From Pagrus major (taxonomy: Eukaryota; Chordata; Actinopteri; Spariformes; Sparidae), in NCBI RefSeq assembly GCF_040436345.1, contig NC_133224.1, positions 14,764,703-14,828,702 on the forward strand: DNA of 64,000 nucleotides. The letters run 5' to 3'. The notes beneath the pieces are model-generated. The model worked only from the letters and a program-made list of their open reading frames with translations, was not told the DNA's origin and did no database searches. Each line of letters opens with the position of its first letter. Position 1 is the stretch's first letter. A program made the position numbers and the translations under genes. Shown here piece after piece: positions 47,801 through 59,938 of the stretch.

Positions 47801-50800
47801 CTGGAGTACATACGGGTAAATCACGTGCACAAGAACACACAATGAAGAATACATGCTGTTTTATTTTTATCACCATAGAAAACTCCAGGGGTTGTTTGAT
47901 CGCCTCATGTGTCATCAGGAATATATTGTACTGGCAATACAGTTACATGTGTACATGCTGTGTGTAGCTGTTGTTGGCAGGAGCAGCAAAGATAGCTGAT
48001 AAGCTGGAGTCTGGGAAGACGTCAGTGGTGGTTCACTGCAGTGACGGCTGGGACAGAACTGCTCAGCTCACCTCTCTGGCCATGCTGATGCTGGACAGTC
48101 ACTACCGCACTCTCAGAGGGTTCCAGGTCACACACTGCATCACAGTATCAACTATATACTGTAGTTTTCATCAGTCCAACAGAATAATGAACTGTATGTT
48201 TGTGTGTCTGTGTGTGTTTGCAGGTTCTGGTGGAGAAGGAGTGGATTAGTTTTGGTCATAAGTTTGCTGCTGTAAGGAACGCAGGAGTTTTTCTGATGAT
48301 AATCTTGATGCTAATTAACTTGTTTGTTTACAAACTAAATCACTGTAACAGTGCACTTATATTATTATAATGATAAAAATTAAATCCACTTAAACTAATA
48401 TAATTATTGTTATTGTCAAAATAAAACTAGTGGAGATAAAAGATTTAGAAAATGAATACATGTTGTTAATTATACTTAGTGTTTCTTGGATATTCAGGAA
48501 GAATGCAACCCAGTATACGAAAAATAAACAATTGGTGGGGTTTGGAGGTACACATACAAAGAATTATACAAATTATTACGTTTAGTCCTGACGGCCAGAC
48601 TTCAAAAATTCATAATACAAAAGTATTCGGAGTACAGCTTCAGGAATTTATTAGATTCCATGAATTTAATAAAAGAAAACATGATTGTTTTCAAGAACAT
48701 CCATGACATGAACTGGAGGGGCCTGGGTGAGCTGATATGAAATGACCCCATAACCATGACATATTACAGCCACTCTGCTTTGAGTTGTCTTGTTTGTGTG
48801 TTGCAGCGCGTAGGTCACGGTGATGAGAACCATGCTAACTCTGAGCGCTCGCCTCTCTTCGTCCAGTTCATCGACTGTGTCTGGCAGATGACTCGACAGG
48901 TCAGTCTCCATTCTCAGGTTTGATCGAACTTGAACTTCAGGAGGCTTTGAAACCTCAACTAATGACCCAAGCCTGGTCATGATAAGGCCTGAGTATACTT
49001 AGGTGTGATTACAGATTTTCATGAAGAAGCACACTAAAAATACACATGCATACACTTGCTCAGCCAATCCAGATGAGCTAGTTCATGTGTGCATGGGCTC
49101 AATTGTAACCGTTTGAAAGCTGCCACTCTCATCTCATTATCACTTCTGCTCCTCTCTGCAGTTCCCAGCAGCCTTTGAGTTCAATGAGCTTTTCCTTATC
49201 ACAGTGCTGGACCACCTGTACAGCTGTCTGTTTGGTACATTCCTCTATAACAGTGAACAGGAGAGGACAGCCAAGGTTTGTGCCATTCCTACTTTAATAA
49301 CGGTAATGAGTCTGTAAGAGAAAGATCATTAAACTCTTGTGTTCTGTCCTGTGTAGGAGGTGCAGACCAAGACCATGTCCCTGTGGTCCTACATTAACAG
49401 GTAAGATACTTTGGAAGAGTCAGTCGAAGAATTGACTGGAGTGATTCTCTAACAGTTCAATGTTTTCTCCTACCAGCCAGCCTGAGGACTTTACCAACCC
49501 CTTCTATGTGGACTACGAGCACCATGTTCTATATCCACTGGTTTCCTCCAGACATCTGGAGCTGTGGAGCAGCTACTACGCCCGCTGGAACCCACGTATG
49601 AGGCCACAGGTACGCTCCCTCTGTGATAGGTGATGGTGTGTGGTGTAGAGGTTTGGTGCAGTCGTGCTTTGTCCACACTGGCTGTTTGTGTGCTGCGTGA
49701 CGACTGCGTTGCAGAGCTGCTGTGACTCACTTGCGTGTGCATCCACACGCACAGCGTTGCTGCTGCAGCTCGGCTCCTGCCTGCCCTATCTGTTTACATA
49801 GAGCTTGCCTTTGATAATTATCAATAAATATGATGAAGTGATTTTCCTTTACCCCCCCTGAAGGAGCGAGAAAGCGGGAAGGGGAAAAAGAGGGAGAGAA
49901 AGAGTACACAGGAGAAATCTGCCCTTCACCTGTTGTGTGTATTCTCTTCATGTCTGTGACATATTCTACAGATACAGACATTAAAACTGTAGTGAAACGC
50001 TGGCATGATGTCGATTGACCGTCTACAGGTCGCTTTCAGGTCTATTTTTGCTGAGAACCGTGTGTGTCGTGGCAAAAATTGGTGAGACTCTGTATCTGTA
50101 GATGAAGAGCTGCTGCAGCCTCGTGTGTGTGGCTGCTCTTACCTGTTAACATGGAGGCTGAAATGAAAAGCAAGACGTTACGCCACACACGCTGCTCACA
50201 AAGTCAGTGTGTCCAGCCTGTTAGTCTTAGCAGCAGACCTTCCCAGTCTGAACAAGAACCAATCTGACCATTTAAAGCAACACCCATTATCTGACTGTCT
50301 GCATGTACATTTGAGTCAGTCTCATCAGTGAAGCTGTAGATTCAGCCTCAGAGAGAAAAATGCAAACCAGGTAGCTGCTGCAATTCAGTTCCATGTAAAT
50401 GTCACCAACAGAGTCATTTGAGCTACGCTAACATTTTGTATCTTGACTTAAGATAAGCTACAGTTTAAGAGTTCATCACAAAGCAATGACTAATATCACC
50501 TACAAATATTATTATTATTATTATTGTTATTGTCAATAAATTGATGGAAAAATCTCAGTATGATTTTATTCTTGTAAAATTGCAACTTTGATTGTAAAAT
50601 AACTTTTTCTTACCATTTTTTTTCCATTTTTGTTAAATGTTTGTCAGTATGACTTCAGTCATATTATGCCTTTATGTGGAACAAAAACATCTCTGACTTT
50701 AATCTTAAATGTCAGAAATCTGACTTTAAAGTCTGACTTTTCTCTTAGAATTCTGAGAAAAAAGTCAGAACTCAAATGACACAAACAGTGGGCCTTAATC

Positions 50801-51719
50801 TCTTCTCCAGAAATGTGTCAATGTTTGTATCCTTCAGTTACAACAAACTTTTTTTTTTATTTTCAATTTGAATGTTTATTTGTATGGAGTGCTGCAGGGA
50901 TGACGTGTTTTTGTAGGCAAACCCAGAAGTTCACCCTGGTTTCCTCTGCAAGAAGCCGATGGGATTGTTGAATTGGATTTAGGATTATTGCAGAAAATAA
51001 ACTCTGTAGTCTCATTTAGACACTTGTTAACAGCTGCTTTTTGAAGACATGTAAACACTTTATAGTTCACATGTGGGGTATTAACTGACGTATTTTATGG
51101 CAAAGAACAAAACATGAACATTTCTTAAGTCTTTGTTAACCACAGCCCTTATTTCAGGTGTTTAACCAAAAACCTATTCAAAAAAACCCCACTGACTTTG
51201 AGACGAGGGCACCTGAAGTGTGAAAACTGATTTTCTGGATTGAAGGACTGCCACAAACCACAGCACTGATAGCCTAACCTCGTTTATAGTTCCCTTCCCT
51301 TGAAATACTTTGTTTAAATAACGTTGCACTTTTTTCCCTCATCTTCAATCTCAACAAGTGGCCCTGCCACAGTGATAGAAAGCCAGCACACAGTTTACTT
51401 TGTGTTGTTTATGTAGGGCCAGTTCAGAGCAGGATGTTGGTTTGTCATTGTAGAGGAGAAGGAAATTACACGTCTCTGGATCTATTTTTGAGAGAGGCAT
51501 GCGAAGGAAAGCTTTAGTTACTGACGCTGTCGATGTGTGATCGTGTTTCAGGTGCCGGTGCACCAGACCCTGAAGGAGCTACTGATTCTTAGAGCCGAGC
51601 TACAGAGGAGGGTGGAGGAGCTGCAGAGAGAGGCCTCCTCCCACTCCCTGTCGTCCTCCTCTGAACACTCCCCCTCCCCCTCACACACCACTGGAACTCC
51701 ACTGCACTCTGCTGTCTGA
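34225..51719 (+). CDS. mtmr1: Myotubularin-related protein 1 (phosphoinositide 3-phosphatase), 17 coding exons
   Basis: MTMR1 is the closest paralogue of MTM1, with the same 3-phosphatase chemistry on PI3P and PI(3,5)P2. Coding exons: 34225-34331, 37768-37873, 44231-44318, 44482-44576, 44673-44780, 45034-45132, 45926-46009, 46738-46887, 47331-47519, 47630-47815, 47968-48126, 48224-48271, 48807-48899, 49162-49275, 49357-49400, 49477-49609, 51552-51719. They total 1971 nt, or 656 residues (human 665). The low-complexity Gly/Ala/Pro N-terminus (1-35) leads into [20 protein letters not shown], which is diagnostic of MTMR1. PH-GRAM covers about 90-201, with VMYICPFSG at 104-112. The phosphatase domain has Cys428 and Arg434 in HCSDGWDR. 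The coiled coil is about 606-626 and the C-terminus is HSAV (human HTSV). Exon 3 is spliced with a GC donor at 44319. The start of exon 3 (44231) is the least certain boundary. The start ATG lacks a purine at -3 but has G at +4. Confidence 0.94.
34612..34632. repeat. short (ACAGT)n tract
   Basis: About four tandem copies of a 5-bp ACAGT unit in mtmr1 intron 1. Confidence 0.8.
34921..35851. repeat. 29-bp minisatellite, about 32 copies, mtmr1 intron 1
   Basis: The unit is 29 bp, beginning ACACAAGCTCACATCACAC and ending CAACATCTG plus A or G. Variants are CGAGCTC for AAGCTC and AACGTCT for AACATCT, and similar variants occur in runs, suggesting local spread by unequal exchange. Confidence 0.92.
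35852..37767 (+). other. mtmr1: mtmr1 intron 1 remainder: nothing recognised
   Basis: AT-rich unique-looking sequence with a short (ATAAT)n run near 36638-36655. No exon or element is supported. Confidence 0.4.
39281..39935. mobile_element. MITE with long terminal inverted repeats
   Basis: The left end GGGTCATTTCATACCACCTC runs on to ATGTCATGGATTTTCTTGA. The right end is its inverse (TCAAGAAAATCCATGTCAT, finishing GACATGGAATGACCC). The inverted repeats are about 60 bp and imperfect, and the 655-bp element has no coding capacity. Related ends occur at 18490-18545 and 48684-48746. Confidence 0.65.
41024..41092. repeat. (GT)n microsatellite, mtmr1 intron 2
   Basis: About 30 GT units with one GGATG interruption. 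It lies about 35 bp upstream of the candidate microexon at 41126. Confidence 0.9.
41126..41149 (+). other. mtmr1: candidate 24-nt alternative exon of mtmr1
   Basis: Inside intron 2, a pyrimidine-containing acceptor (TTTAACCTCCAG, ending 41125) and a good donor (GTAAGA at 41150) bracket exactly 24 nt that would add VSKRLIPR in frame between exons 2 and 3. MTMR1 is known to use small muscle-regulated exons in this intron. Whether this one is used is inference. Confidence 0.35.
43618..43845. mobile_element. non-autonomous DNA element, partial copy 2
   Basis: Partial relative of the element at 4642-5381. Shared features are AGCTGCTCAGTGGA near 43685, the TTCCACTGG-like segment near 43757, and CTAACTTGAATGGGGA near 43796. 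In mtmr1 intron 2. Confidence 0.45.
44168..44230 (+). other. mtmr1: possible 5' extension of mtmr1 exon 3
   Basis: The 63 nt upstream of the chosen exon 3 acceptor are open in the same frame and preceded by another AG (TTTGTTAG, ending 44167). Use of that acceptor would insert 21 residues beginning [10 protein letters not shown] prefer the acceptor at 44230 (GTTCTGTACAG) because it leaves ALRYGAQV near the expected exon edge; human has ALRDGNKL. Confidence 0.3.
44782..44820. repeat. (CA)n tract directly after the mtmr1 exon 5 donor
   Basis: The donor GTAACA at 44781 runs straight into about 18 CA repeats. Confidence 0.9.
47968..48126 (+). other. mtmr1: mtmr1 catalytic exon (HCSDGWDR)
   Basis: The 159-nt exon encodes residues 405-457. 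It starts [19 protein letters not shown] and ends [12 protein letters not shown], with Cys428 and Arg434 in the active-site loop. The last 105 nt plus 4 intron bases nearly duplicate those of mtm1. Confidence 0.95.
48480..48746 (+). mobile_element. partial copy of the 39281-39935 MITE family
   Basis: CAAGAACATCCATGACATGAA and GCTGATATGAAATGACCC reproduce the right terminus of the 39-kb element. The left end is not recognised, so the start is approximate. In mtmr1 intron 12, about 60 bp before exon 13. Confidence 0.45.
49610..51551 (+). other. mtmr1: mtmr1 last intron
   Basis: It contains a short (ATT)n run near 50507-50525 and the repeat fragment at 50640-50800. No exon was recognised. Confidence 0.4.
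50640..50800. repeat. GACTTTAA/TCTGAGAA repeat fragment, mtmr1 last intron
   Basis: Tandem-like alternation of TCTGACTTT and TTCTGAGAAAAAAGTCAGA, ending GGGCCTTAATCTCTTCTCC. The end matches that of the element at 53761-54125. Confidence 0.5.
51552..51719 (+). other. mtmr1: mtmr1 last coding exon: coiled coil and PDZ-ligand tail
   Basis: The exon encodes residues 602-656. The segment [19 protein letters not shown] is a heptad-like helix, followed by a Ser-rich tail ([16 protein letters not shown]) and the end HSAV, a class I PDZ-ligand pattern (S-x-V). The TGA is at 51717-51719. Confidence 0.92.
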
Positions 51720-54410
51720 GGCCGTATTCAGATCAAATCAGGCGTCGCTGCGATTAGCACAGGGTTGTGTTGGGGTGTAGGAGGACACAACTGGAAGAGA
51801 ATCATCGTTTGGTCTATGAACTCTGCAAAAATAGCGCCCGGTTTCCAACTTCTGGCTTGGGAGCAACAACTCTTCCAAAGAGGCTTTGTGCATTACAACA
51901 AGTTTGTATTTCTCCTCCTCCAGCATGATGTTGTTTGACGCATTAAGCAACGCAATAGAAACTCTGAGTAATTTGGCAGACCTCTGAATGTTTGTGCATG
52001 TGTCCTTTTATGACCTATATGACAGAATCTCTTTCATGTCAGCCACCATGAAAAACTTTCATTATACGTTTTATACTAGTCGGCTATGTTTGTGTGCCAT
52101 TTAATACATTTGAATAACAACACTGTTAACCGGCCGGTCTGATTGCAGGCATTTGATTGGCCACCACAGCGTGATGTTGTGTTTTCCAAAAGGTGTTTCT
52201 GTTTTAACTATTCACCGTGGGGCTGCTCAAGTTTTTTTTCGGCCACCCTTGCAGTCTGCAGCCTGAGCGCACTACCCACACTCAAGAAAATGAAAGGACT
52301 GGCGTTATCCCTGCAACACCTGATGTTGTTTAAGTGAGGCCTGACACACCCACACAAACACACACACACACAGTTTAATGCATGTTTTACCCCACTACTG
52401 AAGATAACAGTGTTTCAAATATGACGGAGGCTTCAAAAGAGATTCATTATTTTAGATTAACATTCCTAAATACATTTTGAGCAAAGAAAAAACAAAAAAT
52501 TGCTCAAGAAGTTTGTAAAGTTTAAGAAAATGTCCATAGAGAGTATGAAAAACTGCCCAAAACAATGTTCAGTGCCCTAACTTATTTGTATTATCTATAC
52601 AGCCTGGAGTGTGTGGATCTCATGATTGAGTCTCCGAGGTCATGAGCTCACTTAGACTTGACTCTCAGTTCCATAAAGTTGCTACCAGTTTTGTCTGCCA
52701 TCTTTTTATTGTTGTATGAAGAATTGCTACTCTTTGTCTCAGGGCTGTGTTATTCACATGACTGCAGAAGCTTCCAGTGACGTGTTTCAGAAGTTACCTG
52801 CAGTGTGTGCTACTGCATGCTTCCTCAGAGTTTCTTTTTATGCCTCCGCACTGGTGTCAGCTGTGGCCAGAGGCTTTATGTTTTCAGGTTGTCCATCCGG
52901 AGGGCCCATTTCACATTCCTGTTTCCTCAATTAGGTACAAATGTTCATTTGGAGTCAAGGTCAATGTCATTGTGACCTCATTGTGCCACCTTGACTGGTG
53001 CGTGGAGGCATATAACTGTGATGGTCCTCTTCATCAAGATTAGAAACGTTGTTGTGAGCTGTACCATAGTTCTCTCCAAACCGTTGAACTTTTAGAAACT
53101 TTAACATTATTACATTCAGAAAAAACAAAAAGAATGCATGCATGCAAATCATTACCTGAACACTGCCTTACCCTACATATGTTCCTTTATTTGTATACAA
53201 AATAGTTTCTTTCATTTTGTTGTCCAATTAATGTTTCTCACAAATTAACCAAAGTCTGTGTATGTAGCAGCGGTCCAAACTGTTAACTAACGAGTGTCTG
53301 ACTATTGATTCAGTGACTGAAAGGTCACTTTAAAACAGTGTTCAAACAACATGCTTTTTTCCATCATGGTGTGATGGATGTGATTTTAGAGCCATTTTAG
53401 AGGAGTACATGAAAAATATTGACAGGTCATAAAGATATTTAAGTCACAAGAAACCAGGAGACTTCTTTGGTGAAGTGACACTTTCACTGACCTCAGTTTA
53501 AATTTGCCATAAAAATCTACAGTATACAATGAAATCTCATCATCAAATGTAATGTGCTTTACTCTGGCAGGTTTCACTGCACTAGTAAGAATGCGTCCTC
53601 TGGCTTTAAGTAAGTACTGCTGTGAAAATGATGTCTGTAAGAGAAGTGCCATGCCAGCCACTTATGATACAATCACATGATCAGCACTCAGCCATAATGT
53701 GAGACCACATGATTATTGTTTTGACTCTCCTCATGTTACCTTCATTTACTTATTCACAAAAGGATTAGGGCCACTGAGATTATGACTTTAATCTCAGAAT
53801 TCTGATTTTAAATTCAGAATTTTGATTTTTTTTATCAGAGCTTTAAGGAAAAAAATCTGAATTTTTCAAAAAAAAAAAATCTATTTTTTCAAAGTTTAAA
53901 CTCCAAATTCCATTTTTTTATTTTCTGCCAGAGCTTAAAATTCTGACTTTTTTTTTTTTTTTTTCTTTTCAAATAAAGCTCATAAATTCTGAGCTTTCTA
54001 AGAAAAAAAGAGTTTAACCTCAGAAACCTGACAATATTGATTTAAAAAAAAAAGTCAGAACTCAGATAACTGACTTTTGGGGGCTTTTTTTCCTTCTTTT
54101 TTTAACCAATGGCCTTAATCCTCTTCCATAAGGATAAATACATTTTATGGTCAACCAAAATTAGCTGAATAATGAACTAGTTAAGCTTGTGAACATAATG
54201 TCAGCCACATCAGTGTTTTTACAGTGGAATAACATATTTTTTATTCTTATAAAACTTAATTTACACCATCTACCTGTGGCGTGTGATCATGTAAATCCTG
54301 TCTTTTGTATGTAAGTTATTTGTCTGTCTCATTATGTGAAAAACCCTAATGAGCCATAATCACTTCTGACATTCCATTTAAAAAATTAAAAAATAAAAAA
54401 CTCAAACTTC
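51720..54410 (+). other. mtmr1: probable mtmr1 3' UTR
   Basis: No open coding exon follows the stop. Candidate plus-strand poly(A) signals are AATAAA at 53972-53977 and 54392-54397. The second is followed by a T/GT-rich region (GTTTTCTTTCTTGTTTC), a good downstream element. A palindromic repeat occupies 53761-54125 within this stretch. Confidence 0.4.
53761..54125. mobile_element. palindromic MITE-like repeat in mtmr1 3' UTR
   Basis: It starts AGGATTAGGGCCACT and ends AATGGCCTTAATCCT, which are inverse copies. Between them are degenerate AATTCTGA/TCAGAATT units and poly(A)/poly(T) runs, so the transcript could fold back. Candidate AATAAA at 53972 lies inside. Confidence 0.55.
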
Positions 54411-57400
54411 CAGTTTTCTTTCTTGTTTCTTTTATTGGTTCATATTAGTAACAATTGCCTATAACATATTGCTAGAGAGTTATCATGGTGGAATAAGAAT
54501 GGAAATAGGTAGAGCTCACTATTACACTTTAAGCAATGAAGACTGTCCAACATTCAGTTGTCAGAAAGACACAGAGTTCAACACTCATAAGCTACAAGTA
54601 ATTCTGTATACAGTATGTAGAGAAAAGCATGCATCAACGTGTGTATATGTATGAGAACAGTATACTGGATAGGTGTGTATGTGTTGTATGTGACAGGTAG
54701 CCTTGCAAAGCCAGCCCTCAAATATCAAAACATGAATATCTGCTGGGCTGTCATTAGTTCTTCTTGAACAGGGAATAAGATGCAAGTCTTTCACCACAAT
54801 CTGGTTCTGAATCAAAAAGTGAGGTTGGAGGATTTTGGCTGGCTTTGCATGACACAGTGACAGGCACTAGAGTGTAGTGCAGAAAGAGGACCTAGAGGAA
54901 GCCGGGCGCAGTTGTCATATAATACAGAGCAGATAGCATACAGAGTTTGGAGACCAGGGAGACACTGCCAGCTAGGTCTACTTGGTAACACCGTGTGGTG
55001 TTGTTCAAAGATCATAATTAATGTTGCTCCAGGACCATCATTTCAACTTTCGTAAGAGCAACGAAGTCAGCGCGCTGAATGCATTGTGGACTCTGACTCA
55101 GTAGCCTAGGGTTCATATCCTGTTTGGAACATTATTATACAACAAAAGAGTTGGTTAGGTTTAGGGAACAAAAGTACTTGATCAGGTTTAGAAAAACTAG
55201 GTTTGGCTTTAACATTTTGTTGGAGAAGATAAGTAAGTGCGTATTTTTCTCCATTTGCTCAGCTATGACATGACAAACACGTGATTGATCAGTTGCAGTG
55301 ATGGTCCTGGAGCAACACTAACATGGTGATATCAGATTGTGCAATTATTATCAATTAGCCTCATTTAGATTATACTGACATTAATCATATAATGTCCACC
55401 ACACAGTCTGGTAACCAACTCCAAACAGCAGTATATTATAAGATAACTGTCCACACTGAATCTTAAAGCAGTATCAACATCCACAGTGCCAATAATATCT
55501 GAGTCATTCAGACATTGTGTACTTAAGTAAGCATTGTACAGTTTCACTGTCACACTTTCAGGTGCATTAGTACTGTCTTTTCATAGATGTATAAAACGTT
55601 CTCGCACACTACTCTTCATTCTAATCTGCCAGGTCTTCATCTATCTATCAAACCAATTCAAAACGTCACACTTGAGACGGTGAAGACATTCAGATTTAAG
55701 GCCTGATTCAATCCTTTCCCCTCATCATTATTTCAAAACCTTTTTCTTACAAACAGATAATTCAGTCCCAATACATAAAGGCAAAGTCAATCTCAATCAA
55801 TGCTACATCTTTGGTGAATTTGCATTTTTGCTACATACCAAAGGTTTTTGCTCAATATTCAATACATTCAATAAACAGAAAGGTTTGTTAGTTTGTGTTT
55901 GGTTTGTGTGAAGTTCAGCTGTCGGCAGTCTGAGCTCGAGACACCCACACCTTTCTGTCCTCTGTGCTGTAACCATCCCACTCTTCCAAGGTAACCAAGC
56001 AAAGAGTCTGAAAGCTGTGTGTCGCTCTTACTCAGGTGCAGCTACGGGGTGTCAGATGAATAGTGTGGCGTGTCCCTGTGGGACAGTGCAGGGTGTAAGG
56101 CAAAGAGAGAAGCACCATTTGAATTACAGTGGACAGGGCAGAGAGGTTATCCACGCATGACTCTTACAATGTGAGCAGATCAGTTAAACAGGTTGTTACT
56201 CCAACCACTCACCAGTCCGGAACACTCAAGTTCAAAAAGCAGCTTTAAACCTCATTAAGGAAATGTAAAAGTGCCCAAAACACTGAGACTCCTTTGACTT
56301 TAGTGATGAACTGGAGCTGGTTCATCAGTCTCTTTTATCAGTTACGTGCAGACGTTTCAGCTTTGACAACTGTTCTCTCAAGGTGTGGTTGCACAAAGAT
56401 TTGTCAGACTGTGTACTGAGTTAGGCCTGTCTATGTGTTGCTTTCCAAAACTCCAAAAAGGCCAAAAATCCAGTTGTGTAAATACTACATTACTACATCT
56501 CACTTCCATCTCATCTCTATTCAGAGGTGGACATGCACAGCAGCTTACAAATCAGGCAGGAAGAACGGATTAGGTAGTGACAGGCTGCAAGTTTCCAGTG
56601 AACATGGCAGAACACGACACTTGGACTGAACCCAGCCTCCAACTAAAGGAGGCTGGTTTGACGGCAGGACATTACAGCAGTTTCTCGCCAGATTTGGCTC
56701 CTGGCACTGTGGGGCTGAGTCAGACAGGAGCGCTAGCTCCAATGCTAGCAAAGCTAACAGCACATTGCTACAGTTGGCAGCATTTAGTGGTCACCTTACT
56801 TTTGCAACAAGTAAACTACCTACTTCACCTTGGTACTTATTCCATGTCATCCAAATGTCCTTAAAACATTTAATGACATCACTATGATGAGTCCAAATTG
56901 TACTGCTTTAGTTGAAGAAAACTATTTATTATTAATGCAGTTCTGCTGTTGTAAGACTTTCTTCATTTTTCTTATCCAAGAAATTCCTGTGGAGGCTGAT
57001 AATAGTGTTAGGAGTATTAACTCCATAAAGTAGCTAACCTAGATGTTCATGAATGAATGATACACTGTACTAATCATCCTAAGTCCTGTATGTGTCCTGC
57101 TTCAGACTGCTGTGTCCAGCTTAGAGCCACTGAGGAACACAGTGTCTACCTGTAGTTTATTTGCCATTGTCAAGAGTCTATCTTTGTGCAACCAGCCTCT
57201 GATCACAGTGGTGTACTAAGAAGACTGACTAACAGAGGGATTGTGGGTAGAAGCGGCTGCTTTACCAAGGCAACGTGGAGGAGACCAGGGTGGTGTATTT
57301 ACGTAGGACTGTGCTGCATCATGTCCGATATGTAACACACTGGTTTAATAGGCCACCAACACTATTAATAGCTCATACAACACATACTCCCTTAGTATCT

Positions 57401-58276
57401 GAAATGATATGATGCAACAAGAGAGTTCAAACTCATTCAGGGCAAGAGCCAAAATCCAAAATCAGTCACACACGCCCCTCTGTGTAGATACAGACTAGTC
57501 TATCAGACACTGCTCAGGTCAGTGACAATGTATGATGGTAGGTTACCAATCAGTGCTTATTCCATGATCATGTGTGTTATTTGCTTCTCATCTTATCTTA
57601 AAAAAATGTTCTGGTTGGCAGTGTGCTTTTAAAGGTGGTTGAGGAGTAACTAATTGGCTTAGTGCAACAAGCCAATCATAAACAAGGAACTATGCACATT
57701 TCAATAGGCATGTGTTGGTCTAAGCACAAGCTCAAAACACATATTTTTGGAGAATTTCAGATGTAAGGACCTGCACAAGAACCATGCAAAGGGCCCAGGT
57801 CAATTGCAAACATACAGGTGGCTGTAAAAGCAAACTAATAAATATACCTCACGTCAGCCAAAGTCATTCAAGGTAAACACATTGCTATATGCACACACAG
57901 TACAATCATACAATTATCTTTTATTGTCTGATTAACATCTTTCTCATCACTACCTCCCATCACACACAGATCATTTAAGTCCACTACATAGGGTTCAGTT
58001 CAGTCAGCCTCACTTTGAGCAGTGCTATAAAATGACTAAATATCAGACAGAGAACATGGTGAATGATTTCAGATGCAGCCCAAGTCTCCCAAATAAAAGC
58101 TCTCTCATTCAGAAACATACGAGACACCAGGAGTCATTAGAAAAACAACTATCTGTTGGCAACACTAAACAAGCTCACTCACCAAGAAGCAATCACTATC
58201 TACAAAAAGTTCAGCTACGTTTTTAGGAAAAGTCAAGTCGGGTACAAAGTGTAAAAAGAGCAGGTGAAGAGTGTAA

Positions 58277-58430
<154 letters not shown>

Positions 58431-59639
58431 TAAAGAGTATAGCATATAGTATATATGAAGCATAATTATGCTCTTACACACTGCTGATAGTACAAACACA
58501 GAACTGCTCACAGTAATATGTACAACATCACAACTTTCCAGAAGCACTCATTATGACGCTATTCAAAATCCTAAAGTCAACTACTGCTGCTAACATCTTC
58601 TACACAGCTAAAGCAGAGTGCTAGGTTGTTTTTTTAAATGTCTTTGTGGTGGTGCCAACTGATTCAGACAACCTTTTCAACTTTCACAATTACCTGACCT
58701 TTCAACTCTTATCTTTTTCTATTGCTGGCCATTTTGAAAATTACCAAAGGCTAAGCTACATGGGTGTAGAACAGCAAAGTGAACGACACAAAGGAACACA
58801 CATTCTGCCTACACTGTTCATCTAACAGGGTATTATCATGGATTTTACTAATGAATATTAAATTACTGAGGGCAAGTTTTTACATTGAATATCATATTAA
58901 CACATAATTATATCACATCGTTAATATACTATGTTACCTGGTACAGCAGACCTATATAACTGGCGGCCCGTGGGCCGAATGCGGCCCTGTAACAATCTCA
59001 ATCTGGCCCTTTGATTCTTTTGCTAGAAGGCCAATTGGTCCATTCATTAGTTGTGTCGCCAAGCACAAAAATACTTATATCACTAAAAGCAGGGAGAATT
59101 TAGGAGAGCCAAACTGGCAATCTACCTGTAAGATTAAAAAGGTGCATTGTTTTTTTTCCTGCACTTTTGTAATACATAACGATTGTTTTCAAAGAATAAA
59201 AATGCATTGTTTGAACATATTTAAATCCCTGTCTTTCCAGGACAGACATTTGGAAGGTAAGTGTCCAGCACCTCGGCACTTCTTTTAAAATCTGGTGCTT
59301 CTAAAAAGTTGAATAGGCTGGTGGTACAGTTTAATTCCTATTGTTAGGACTTATCATATTAGAGGTTACTTAGTGGAGACAGTTTCATGCTTTTCCACTG
59401 ATTGACAGTTGGTGAAGTAATGCACCAAAAAATTCAACATGCCAGCATAGCTAACAAACACAGTGAACAGCTACTGGGAAACAATGATCATGTTTGTCAG
59501 GCCTCAGAAAACACAGAAGACACAATACCTTTAAATTGTTGTCTCTCTTTATCAATTTATGCTTGGAGCTTCAACAAATGCTTGGGCCAATAGCTGTCTG
59601 GTCTACAGTATCTAAAATCTGTTTGGCATAAGTATAAAA

Positions 59640-59938
59640 ATATCATTATGTCAAAACACAAGCTCATTTTTCCAGTAGTTTTTCTCAAAATAAAATCATG
59701 ATATTTTTAGGTGATTTTTCAGAATCTCCTCAAAAGCCCTTTAGGACTTGGTGACAAAATCAAATATCACAATTTTTTGACCAAATACCTCAATATCAAC
59801 ATGACAACAATATTTTAAGGTGATGATTTGTACTTTTTCGTAATATTAACACAATAAGATTTTTTATAAATAGTCATCAGTAATGTGTGGGTAAAGGCAA
59901 GTATTGATATATTGATATATTGTATAGCCCTACAATAA
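59640..59938. mobile_element. probable MITE end
   Basis: AT-rich segment with ATTGATATATTGATATATTG, closing at GTATAGCCCTAC. This resembles the right end of common fish TAGGGCTG-type elements. The left end is uncertain. Confidence 0.35.
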
